A stretch of DNA of 7,413 nucleotides from Campylobacteraceae bacterium. Lineage in GTDB: Bacteria > Campylobacterota > Campylobacteria > Campylobacterales > Sulfurovaceae. Below are positions 1 to 5,050 of the stretch, one piece after another (position 1 is the stretch's first letter; every line of letters starts with the position of its first letter). The stretch is taken from positions 1 to 7,413 of the forward strand of contig JALSHP010000389.1 of assembly GCA_026982175.1 (NCBI GenBank), in the 5' to 3' direction. A program made the translations under genes and the position numbers. Under the pieces are notes generated by a model. That model saw nothing but the letters and a program-made list of their open reading frames with translations. It searched no databases and was not told where the DNA came from.

Positions 1-327
1 ACCTATGATGAGAACTTCATTCACCTTATTGTGGGAGGAAATGACAAAGGGGCTGATTTAACGCCTCTGTTTGAGCTAATACAAGGAAAAGAGCTTCATC
101 TCTATACCATAGGAGCAAACTCACAAAAACTTGCCACCTTAGCCAAACAATTTAACATCAACTTTACAGCATGTGAAACTTTAGAAAATGCCATTAAGTC
201 TATTGATGCAACAAGAAAGAAAGATGATGTCGCCCTCCTCTCCCCAGCCGCAGCTTCGTTTGACCAATTTAACTCCTACAAACACCGTGGTGAAGAGTTT
301 TTTAGAATCATTAAATCTATCACTTAA
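1..327 (+). CDS. murD: MurD C-terminal part (UDP-N-acetylmuramoyl-L-alanine--D-glutamate ligase), 5' truncated by window
   Basis: The reading frame is open from base 1 and ends at TAA 325-327, leaving 108 residues of a protein that normally has about 400-450. MurD is the cytoplasmic, ATP-dependent ligase that adds D-glutamate to UDP-MurNAc-L-Ala in peptidoglycan precursor synthesis. The visible part is the Mur-ligase C-terminal domain. It carries the GGNDKGAD segment, which matches the conserved GGxDKGxD of MurD, and a late LLSPAAASFDQF stretch followed by HRGEEF, the signature of the family's C-terminus (the serine and nearby residues contact the D-Glu substrate in characterised MurD). The GTG at 31 is an internal codon, because coding sequence continues upstream to the window edge. 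No strong terminator follows, and the tRNA gene begins 67 bases later. Confidence 0.93.
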   Translation, partial: TYDENFIHLIVGGNDKGADLTPLFELIQGKELHLYTIGANSQKLATLAKQFNINFTACETLENAIKSIDATRKKDDVALLSPAAASFDQFNSYKHRGEEFFRIIKSIT

Positions 328-347
328 TTTAAGATTATATTCAGTTT

Positions 348-371
348 AAGTGGCTATAATTTCAGCCACTT
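348..371. repeat. 8-bp inverted repeat upstream of tRNA-Phe, sharing its arm with the tRNA 5' end
   Basis: AAGTGGCT (348-355) and AGCCACTT (364-371) form a perfect 8-bp dyad with an 8-base spacer. The left arm is repeated exactly at 391-398, where it crosses the 5' end of the tRNA, so the middle arm could pair with either copy. No T-run follows on either strand, so it does not look like a standard intrinsic terminator for murD. Confidence 0.6.
355..360 (+). promoter_or_regulatory. Likely -10 box of the tRNA-Phe promoter
   Basis: TATAAT is an exact consensus -10 hexamer, 34 bases before the first base of the mature tRNA. It overlaps the last base of the left arm and the spacer of the inverted repeat. 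There is no good TTGACA at 16-18 bases upstream, only AT-rich sequence, which is common for the housekeeping sigma factor in Campylobacterota. Predicted transcription starts near 367. Confidence 0.5.
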
Positions 372-394
372 CAAACACGAAGTATCTACAAAGT

Positions 395-470
395 GGCTCC
401 ATAGCTCAGTTGGTAGAGCAAAGGATTGAAAATCCTTGTGTCGGCGGTTCGATTCCGTCTGGCGCCACCA
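395..470 (+). tRNA. tRNA-Phe (anticodon GAA)
   Basis: The sequence folds as a 76-nt cloverleaf with the CCA end encoded (468-470). The parts are: acceptor 395-401 with 460-466, D stem GCTC/GAGC, anticodon stem AAGGA/TCCTT with loop TTGAAAA (anticodon GAA at 428-430), five-base variable region GTGTC, T stem GGCGG/CCGTC and T loop TTCGATT. The discriminator base is A467. The acceptor stem has one apparent U-C mismatch (398 against 463, tRNA positions 4 and 69), while the other six pairs are Watson-Crick. The body closely resembles other bacterial tRNA-Phe genes. No other tRNA is seen nearby. Confidence 0.96.
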
Positions 471-512
471 CTTTAAATCTCACTCCTTTTTTAATAACAT
501 ATTTTTACTATC

Positions 513-526
513 TTGATATTTATCAA
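513..526 (+). promoter_or_regulatory. Crp/Fnr-family operator upstream of the hemerythrin-like gene
   Basis: TTGATATTTATCAA is a perfect TTGAT-N4-ATCAA dyad, the consensus site of Fnr-type regulators in the Crp/Fnr superfamily. Its centre (519.5) lies 29.5 bp before the TATAAT at 549, placing it near -41.5 from the predicted start, the class II activator position. The regulator itself is not in the window. Candidates are an Fnr-like oxygen sensor or an NssR/DNR-like nitric oxide sensor. The dyad is seen directly, and its use is inferred. Confidence 0.6.
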
Positions 527-548
527 CTTATTCTTTATATAATCTTAA

Positions 549-554
549 TATAAT
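549..554 (+). promoter_or_regulatory. Likely -10 box of the hemerythrin-like gene
   Basis: TATAAT exact consensus, 33 bases before the ATG at 588, giving a predicted start near 561 and a leader of about 27 bases that contains AAGGAG (576-581). A second TATAAT at 538-543 is possible, but it would put the upstream dyad about 11 bp closer, at an unusual distance. The choice rests on spacing to the Crp/Fnr-type dyad. Confidence 0.5.
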
Positions 555-587
555 TATTTATCTTAATAATTTTATAAGGAGCATAAT

Positions 588-937
588 ATGCTATTTAACC
601 CCACTGAAGTACAACAAGTTTCCAATGCCATGATGAATATGCTACATGAAGCAGAGATTGAGATGAGCTATTTAAAGTTTTTACCTATGATGTAGAAGAC
701 CACTTCTCTACAGAAGAAGATATGATGGAGGAGAGTCAATTTTATGCAGCCGCCATTCATAAAACAGAGCATGATAGTATGCGAAAAAAAATACAAGCAA
801 TTGAAGATGGATGGAAAGCAGATAAAGATGCTCAGAAAGTTCAAAACTTCTTAGAGGGTGATTTTAAATCTTGGATGGTCTTACATGTTGCAAGATGGGA
901 TTCAGAAACAGCCATGCATCTTGGCGACTCCATGTAG
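588..937 (+). pseudogene. Hemerythrin-like oxygen/NO-binding protein gene with broken reading frame
   Basis: An ATG at 588 with AAGGAG six bases upstream opens a 35-codon frame that stops at TAG 693-695. The homologous protein continues in the -1 frame (usable from about 662) to TAG 935-937. Across both frames the hemerythrin ligand pattern is present: a helix-A histidine in MLHEAEIEM, then HFSTE (HxxxE), 15 residues later HKTEH (HxxxH), and finally HVARWD (HxxxxD). Hemerythrins are cytoplasmic four-helix bundles with a diiron centre that bind O2 and, in some bacteria, NO. If the frames are joined, only about 19 residues separate the first histidine from the HxxxE histidine, against roughly 29-36 in characterised hemerythrins. 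A small out-of-frame deletion therefore fits better than a single-base error. The downstream half lacks obvious decay, so the damage looks recent, or the frame is rescued at TTTAAAG (671-677). An internal ATG at 722 could start only a fragment lacking two ligand helices. Confidence 0.75.
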
Positions 938-943
938 AGTATC

Positions 944-973
944 TTGTCTCCTATAATTTAGTATAGGAGACAA
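944..973. terminator. Stem-loop between convergent hemerythrin-like and globin genes, probable bidirectional terminator
   Basis: TTGTCTCCTATA (944-955) and TATAGGAGACAA (962-973) form a perfect 12-bp stem with a six-base loop, placed between TAG 937 and the globin stop at 979. Neither side has a strong uninterrupted U-tract, though ATTATTTT follows a few bases later on the plus strand. Position and stem length support a shared terminator. Confidence 0.65.
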
Positions 974-978
974 AAGCA

Positions 979-1401
979 TTATTTTGCAGCGTAAAGTTCT
1001 TGCTCTTTTGCAATAAATACTTTAGCCAAAAACCCATAAGCCTCTTCCCAAGCATTGATAATCTCAGGTGTTGCAGCATCACCAAGTACCTCTTTAATTG
1101 CACCTAAAAGTGACTCTCCAACCATTGGATAGTGTTCAGGTAAAATATTTACATTCACATGAATATTAGCAACTTTATCAATACCACTTTTCAAAGAGTC
1201 TAGTTTGTCAATGTTTGCAGCATAAGCATAAACCATCGCCGCTAACTTTTTGTATTGGTCAGGTTCAGCATCTTTAAAAAGTGCTTCTGTCTCTGGATAT
1301 TTAGCAAAAAGAATTTTATACATTGCCGTTGTAATGGCTTCACCATGCTCTTTGATTACAGGTGCTGTAGACTTAATAATTGCTTTTGTTGTTTCGTTCA
1401 T
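979..1401 (-). CDS. Single-domain globin (Cgb-like, nitric oxide detoxification)
   Basis: This 140-residue protein is a full-length globin domain with no reductase domain, resembling Campylobacter Cgb and the globin part of flavohemoglobins. Visible heme-pocket residues are Tyr28 (B10, in AMYKILF), Phe42 (CD1, in ALFKD), Gln49 (likely E7) and the proximal His81 (F8, in NIHVNV). LPEHYPMVGESLL and the later AWEEAYGFLAKVF are typical of the family's F-G and H helices. In Campylobacter, Cgb protects against nitric oxide and nitrosative stress by dioxygenation of NO to nitrate in the cytoplasm. The same role is likely here but is inferred. The ATG is preceded by AAGGA six bases upstream. It is transcribed toward the hemerythrin-like gene and shares a stem-loop with it. 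A Crp/Fnr-type dyad at 1460-1473 probably controls it. I leave the symbol empty because the cgb name is species-specific. Confidence 0.93.
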   Translation of the reverse strand: MNETTKAIIKSTAPVIKEHGEAITTAMYKILFAKYPETEALFKDAEPDQYKKLAAMVYAYAANIDKLDSLKSGIDKVANIHVNVNILPEHYPMVGESLLGAIKEVLGDAATPEIINAWEEAYGFLAKVFIAKEQELYAAK

Positions 1402-1431
1402 TATTTATCCTTTAAAATCTTTTAGAAGTGA

Positions 1432-1437
1432 AGTATA
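1432..1437 (-). promoter_or_regulatory. Likely -10 box of the globin gene
   Basis: The minus strand reads TATACT here, overlapping an alternative TATTAT at 1435-1440. TATACT puts the transcript start near 1425, about 24 bases before the ATG. Its spacing to the upstream dyad (29.5 bp from dyad centre to first base) equals that at the hemerythrin-like gene, which is why it is preferred. Confidence 0.5.
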
Positions 1438-1459
1438 ATAGAAAAGAGCAGTTAAAAAG

Positions 1460-1473
1460 TTGATAATTGTCAA
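1460..1473 (-). promoter_or_regulatory. Crp/Fnr-family operator upstream of the globin gene
   Basis: On the minus strand the sequence is TTGACAATTATCAA, a TTGAT-N4-ATCAA dyad with one half-site change (TTGAC). The centre lies about 41.5 bp before the predicted start, the class II activator position. The known precedent is NssR, a Crp/Fnr-family NO sensor that activates cgb in Campylobacter jejuni, although its reported site (TTAAC-N4-GTTAA) differs. The dyad sits inside a longer 19-base imperfect palindrome (1461-1479) whose outer part belongs to the PII gene's terminator stem. Confidence 0.5.
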
Positions 1474-1500
1474 TAATCAGAGTATTTGACCCTGATTATT
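1472..1500 (-). terminator. Probable terminator of the amtB-PII operon
   Basis: Twenty-four bases after the PII stop, the minus strand forms an 11-bp stem (1500-1490 with 1482-1472, one G-U pair) and a seven-base loop. The sequence after the stem is AT-rich but has no clean U-run, so efficiency is uncertain. It also separates this operon from the globin gene, which is transcribed in the same direction, and its distal arm overlaps the globin operator by two bases. Confidence 0.55.
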
Positions 1501-1524
1501 TATTTTGCTTGAAGGGAGGTGTAC

Positions 1525-1866
1525 TTAAAGTGCGTCTGTGTCTTCTTCACCAGTACGAATTCTAACAACGTTAGAGATGTCTGATACAAAGATTTTACCA
1601 TCACCAATTTTACCCGTATGGGCAGCTTCTTGAATAATTTTAATAGCTGTAGTAGCAAATTCATCTGAGCTAACTACCACTTCAATTTTTACTTTAGGAA
1701 TAAACTCAACCACATATTCAGCCCCTCTATAAAGCTCTGTATGTCCTTGTTGACGACCATATCCTTTAACTTCAGAGATGGTCATCCCCTCAATTCCTGC
1801 TTCTACTAAGGCATCTTTAACCTCTTCAAGTTTAAATGGTTTAATTACTGCTTCAATTTTTTTCAT
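1525..1866 (-). CDS. glnB: PII nitrogen-regulatory signal protein (GlnB/GlnK family)
   Basis: At 113 residues this is the usual PII length and aligns without gaps to enterobacterial GlnB/GlnK. PII forms cytoplasmic trimers that sense ATP/ADP and 2-oxoglutarate and bind targets through the T-loop. Visible features are IKPFKLEEV at the N-terminus, Gln39, the T-loop with RGAEY ending in Tyr51 (the uridylylation site in proteobacteria), the B-loop TGKIGDGKIFV (84-94) and the C-terminal VRIRTGEED. Side chains resemble E. coli GlnB, but linkage to amtB makes the GlnK role (plugging the ammonium channel when nitrogen is plentiful) the likely one. It lies 32 bases downstream of amtB with AAAGGA before the ATG, so the two are almost certainly co-transcribed. 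Whether Tyr51 is modified cannot be told, as no GlnD is in the window. Confidence 0.96.
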   Translation of the reverse strand: MKKIEAVIKPFKLEEVKDALVEAGIEGMTISEVKGYGRQQGHTELYRGAEYVVEFIPKVKIEVVVSSDEFATTAIKIIQEAAHTGKIGDGKIFVSDISNVVRIRTGEEDTDAL

Positions 1867-1898
1867 ACTTATATCCTTTAAATATTAAACAATAAACA

Positions 1899-3209
1899 TT
1901 AAAGGTTTATTGCTCTTTCACCATGAAGTGACTCATCAAGACCATCATGCTCACACTCTTCGCTTACTCTAGCTCCACCTGTAAGTGCAGAAGCAATAAA
2001 GTAGACAATCACGGTACCAATAAGCGTCCAGAGACCAACAACCACAACTGATTCAACTTGAACCATAAATTGTCCCATAACATCTCCAGACTCTTTAAGT
2101 GGACCATCCCAAAGTAAATCATTGTCTTTTAAGGCAAAGAAAGGTACTGCCAATGCTCCCCAAAGACCTGCTAAGAAGTGGATACCAAAGGCATCAAGAG
2201 AGTCATCATATCCGAAGATGGCTTTAAGCTTAATAACACCAAAGAATGCGAAAATAGAACCTACAATCCCAATAATAAATGCTCCACTAACATCAACAAA
2301 ACCAGCAGCAGGAGTGATGGCTACAAGCCCTGCAATAATCCCTGATGCTATTCCAAGAAGGGTAGGCTTTTTAAAGATTAACCACTCAAGAAGCATCCAA
2401 GTTACGGCACCAACAGCTGTGGCAATGGTCGTTGTAAGTACTGCAAGACCAGCAATAGCATTTGCACCAAATGCTGAACCACCATTAAATCCATACCAAC
2501 CAAACCATAATAGAGCAGCACCAACGGCTGTTAAAATAATTGAGAAAGGTTTCATGGCTGTTTTGTTAAATCCAGCTCTTTTTCCTACTAAAATAGCCAG
2601 AACAAGACCTGCAAGACCACCATTCATATGTACAACTGTACCACCAGCAAAGTCTAAGGCACCTGCATCAAAAAGGTAAGCACCATCTCCACCCCATACC
2701 ATGTGTGTAATTGGAGCATAAACTAAAATTCCCCATAAGGCTACTACTACCATCCATGTTGAGAACTTCATACGTCCAATGACTGAACCACTTGCAATGG
2801 CAACGGTAATGGCGGCAAATGTACCTTGGAATGCAATAAATACATAAGTAGGATAAGTTCCACTCAGGTCTGTCCACTTAATACCATCAAGCATTACATT
2901 TCCGAATCCACCAAATACATTTTGGAGCATTGCATTCTCATTTTCCCCAAATGCAATTGAGTAACCAACAGCAATCCATACCACAAATGCTAATACAAAG
3001 GCACCCATGACCATTGTAAAGGTATTCAGCGTATTTTTACTTCGACTCATACCCGAGTAAAAAAGTGCCAGTCCTGCGGGGGTCATGAGTAATACAAAAG
3101 CAGTTGAAACCATCATCCATGCTGTATCACCCGTATCTAGTTTATCCTCTGCAAATGCAAGAATTGGTAAAGCTAACATTGTTAGCAGTGCAAAAAATTT
3201 GTTTTTCAT
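1899..3209 (-). CDS. amtB: AmtB ammonium transporter
   Basis: This 436-residue protein belongs to the Amt/MEP/Rh family of trimeric inner-membrane ammonium channels. Residues 1-20 form a signal peptide ending AFA before EDKLD, as in E. coli AmtB, and about 11 membrane helices follow. The key residues align with the E. coli protein: periplasmic Phe gates at 131 and 241, Trp172, Asp186, pore twin histidines His194 (TVVHMNGG) and His344 (FGIHF) spaced exactly 150 apart, Trp238 and Ser245. The cytoplasmic tail RVSEECEHDGLDESLHGE resembles the tail that contacts GlnK. The ATG has AAAGGAG seven bases upstream. The order amtB then PII is reversed from the enterobacterial glnK-amtB. No sigma-54 GG-N10-GC motif is seen upstream, so NtrC-type control is not supported. 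Confidence 0.97.
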   Translation of the reverse strand: MKNKFFALLTMLALPILAFAEDKLDTGDTAWMMVSTAFVLLMTPAGLALFYSGMSRSKNTLNTFTMVMGAFVLAFVVWIAVGYSIAFGENENAMLQNVFGGFGNVMLDGIKWTDLSGTYPTYVFIAFQGTFAAITVAIASGSVIGRMKFSTWMVVVALWGILVYAPITHMVWGGDGAYLFDAGALDFAGGTVVHMNGGLAGLVLAILVGKRAGFNKTAMKPFSIILTAVGAALLWFGWYGFNGGSAFGANAIAGLAVLTTTIATAVGAVTWMLLEWLIFKKPTLLGIASGIIAGLVAITPAAGFVDVSGAFIIGIVGSIFAFFGVIKLKAIFGYDDSLDAFGIHFLAGLWGALAVPFFALKDNDLLWDGPLKESGDVMGQFMVQVESVVVVGLWTLIGTVIVYFIASALTGGARVSEECEHDGLDESLHGERAINL

Positions 3210-3241
3210 AAATCTACTCCTTTAATTGATTGAATGCTTGT

Positions 3242-3247
3242 AGTATA
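3242..3247 (-). promoter_or_regulatory. Possible -10 box of the amtB-PII operon
   Basis: The minus strand reads GCTATACTAC, with TATACT 32 bases before the amtB ATG. No recognisable -35 box is found 16-18 bases upstream. This is the best candidate in the 102-base gap after the kinase gene. Confidence 0.4.
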
Positions 3248-3276
3248 GCTTCATTTCCTATTAAACCTTAAAATAA

Positions 3277-3295
3277 GATTGTATAAAAAACAATC
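3277..3295 (-). terminator. Possible weak terminator after the kinase/phosphatase gene
   Basis: On the minus strand GATTGT and ACAATC form a six-bp stem with a seven-base T-rich loop, followed by TTATTTT, 16 bases after the stop. The stem is short and AT-rich, so read-through into amtB is plausible. Confidence 0.4.
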
Positions 3296-3311
3296 ATTTT
3301 TAAAATATGTT

Positions 3312-4946
3312 TCACTTTAGTAACATCACCCCTAAAATAATATTACCAATTAACGACAAAGTAAAAAGTGTTCGGTAAAAGAGTACAGGTTCACGCTCAA
3401 TAATAGAAGATTTTTTATCAAAGTAAGGTTTTACTTTGAGAGGATTAGTAAGTTCAAATAGCATTTCAGAGTAGTTTTTATAGCGTAAATCACTCTCTTT
3501 TTCTACCGCCCTAAAGATAACCGAACAGAGCCAAGAAGGAATGTTCTTATTGTACTTACTTAAAGGTGTCACTTTTTTAAAGCTAGGTGTTTGAAAAGGC
3601 TCAATTTCACCATAGGGAAACTTTTGGGTTAAACACTCATAGAGGGTCACTCCAATAGCATAAATCTCACTTGACTCACTAATACACATCCCCGTAAAAC
3701 GTTCAGGCGCTAAATAAGAGGGCGTTCCTGCTGAAGAGTTGATACTATATAACTCTGTCATTGACCCAAAATCTATCACTTTAAAAACATGTTTTCCATC
3801 ACGCTCACTCACCATAATATTTTCAGGCTTAATGTCTCCATGTACCAAGTCAAACTTTAGAAGATACTGCTCCATTTTCAAAAGCATTTTAGCTAAGTTT
3901 ACCGTATCATCCACCGAGAGTTTACGTTTTTTAAGATGCTCTTTTAAATTAATTCCCTCAACTAACTTCATAACATAGTAACGGTGGGTACGTTTTTTAG
4001 GAAGCACTGCTTTAGGGAAAAATCCTGCTTTTAAACGATTAGAGTTCCATGCCTCTTTCACATAAAGATCAAGTACCGCAGGGTCATCTATCGCCTCAAT
4101 GGGGGCAAACTTAATCACATATTTTTGCCCTTTTTTAGAACAAATCCATGTCCGATTGTTTTGAATAAGTGACTGCTCTAGCTTATATTCATCAATCACC
4201 ATGCCCTCTTCTAACTCTCCAGGGATGATTAAGTCACGCTCTTTGAGTTCAGCCACAGGGCTAATGCCCAAAACATCAACAATCACAGCTGTCGTGTCAT
4301 CAGGAAGATTATCTTCCATCTTTTTAGAAGCTTGTTTAACCAAATGATGTGCTCCATTAACCATACACTTAGATAATATATCATCTTCCATAATGGTATA
4401 TAAACCATCAGAACAGAGTAAAATTCTATCATTTTCATTGATAATATTTTCAAAATAGTAAGGGTCGACCACCTCATCAATTCCCATTGCTTGGCTTAGT
4501 ACTCCCTCAAAATCACTATCCTCTACTACTTGGTCTTCCGAGAGTTGCGACATAATGCCATTTCGTTGCAGATAGATACGGCTATCTCCAACATTTGCTC
4601 CATAGAGTCTGTCTCCCTCAATAATCACCAATGCCAAGGTCGTCACCAACTCTGGACGCTCATAGTTCACCATGGATTCTTTGTACAAAATCGCGTTAAT
4701 CGAAGCAATAAAGGTCTTAATGGACTTCTCAATGCTCCAAGAATTTGGACGATTTTTAAAGTTACTCATAAGGTGGGTGGTCACACGCTTGGCAGCTTCA
4801 GCCCCCTCATCGGCAGAACCTACCCCATCACACACAATCGCAATGGTTAAATTATCAATAACTTTAACATCAAAATAATCATCCCCTTTTAGCTCTTTTC
4901 CTTTTGCCAATGTAAACCCTGAAGTCTCTATCTGTTGTTTTGTCAT
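3312..4946 (-). CDS. Bifunctional PP2C-type phosphatase / Ser-Thr protein kinase with C-terminal membrane anchor
   Basis: The 544-residue protein fuses two opposing activities. Residues about 5-226 form a PP2C (PPM) phosphatase domain with the metal-binding motifs GDDYFD (21-26), CDGVGS (39-44), VGDSR (119-123), CSDGL (178-182) and DDTT (216-219). Residues about 250-505 form a Hanks-type kinase domain: Lys279 in YVIKF, a likely helix-C Glu298, catalytic HGDIKPEN (369-376), DFG (392-394) and APE (413-415). The glycine-rich loop is not recognisable, and HGD replaces HRD, so it is a non-RD kinase. One hydrophobic helix (about 524-543) should anchor the C-terminus in the inner membrane with both enzymes in the cytoplasm. 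Fusions of this kind occur beside nitrate/nitrite assimilation genes in other proteobacteria (I recall PA1782 next to nasA in Pseudomonas aeruginosa). Here it precedes amtB-PII by 102 bases on the same strand. The ATG has GAAGGGA upstream. Substrates are unknown. Confidence 0.92.
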   Translation of the reverse strand: MTKQQIETSGFTLAKGKELKGDDYFDVKVIDNLTIAIVCDGVGSADEGAEAAKRVTTHLMSNFKNRPNSWSIEKSIKTFIASINAILYKESMVNYERPELVTTLALVIIEGDRLYGANVGDSRIYLQRNGIMSQLSEDQVVEDSDFEGVLSQAMGIDEVVDPYYFENIINENDRILLCSDGLYTIMEDDILSKCMVNGAHHLVKQASKKMEDNLPDDTTAVIVDVLGISPVAELKERDLIIPGELEEGMVIDEYKLEQSLIQNNRTWICSKKGQKYVIKFAPIEAIDDPAVLDLYVKEAWNSNRLKAGFFPKAVLPKKRTHRYYVMKLVEGINLKEHLKKRKLSVDDTVNLAKMLLKMEQYLLKFDLVHGDIKPENIMVSERDGKHVFKVIDFGSMTELYSINSSAGTPSYLAPERFTGMCISESSEIYAIGVTLYECLTQKFPYGEIEPFQTPSFKKVTPLSKYNKNIPSWLCSVIFRAVEKESDLRYKNYSEMLFELTNPLKVKPYFDKKSSIIEREPVLFYRTLFTLSLIGNIILGVMLLK

Positions 4947-4975
4947 CTATTTTCCCTTCAAATATAATTATCTCT

Positions 4976-4981
4976 ATTATA
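4976..4981 (-). promoter_or_regulatory. Likely -10 box of the kinase/phosphatase gene
   Basis: TATAAT on the minus strand is an exact consensus hexamer 29 bases before the ATG, in the 130-base divergent gap shared with the macroglobulin gene. The -35 region has no good match. Confidence 0.45.
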
Positions 4982-5050
4982 CTCAAAAAGTGTGCTAACA
5001 TCTTCTCTTTAATGTTTAAAAATTAAGCTAAATAGATAATGCTTTTATGG

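Noticed and set aside
395..470. tRNA-Phe as an integration site (att)
   Set aside because: No integrase, no distant repeat of the tRNA 3' end and no foreign genes are in the window.
350..553. A 67-codon frame with SIAQLVEQRIENPCVGGSIPSG
   Set aside because: It is the translation of the tRNA-Phe gene, a well-known false protein in annotation. There is no ribosome-binding site and the rest is AT-rich spacer.
722..937. A stand-alone 71-residue gene starting at ATG 722
   Set aside because: There is no ribosome-binding site, and hemerythrin coding similarity extends upstream of the ATG (DHFSTEE). It is the 3' part of the broken gene at 588-937.
1461..1479. The 19-base palindrome as a Fur box
   Set aside because: It contains a GATAAT half, but the inner TTGA-N6-TCAA symmetry and its promoter spacing fit a Crp/Fnr site better. 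The outer bases are explained by the terminator stem. Fur is not excluded.
2122..2679. A 185-codon plus-strand frame
   Set aside because: It is antisense to amtB, is proline/alanine-rich as expected from a shadow of membrane-helix codons, and has no recognisable domain.
3210..3311. Sigma-54 promoter before amtB
   Set aside because: No GG-N10-GC pair is found on the minus strand in this gap.
4530..4878. Two plus-strand frames of 106 and 68 codons
   Set aside because: Both are antisense to the PP2C domain, whose motifs are clear on the minus strand.
3312..4946. PppA/PpkA-type regulator of a type VI secretion system
   Set aside because: In those systems phosphatase and kinase are usually separate genes among tss genes. 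Here they are fused and no secretion gene is nearby.
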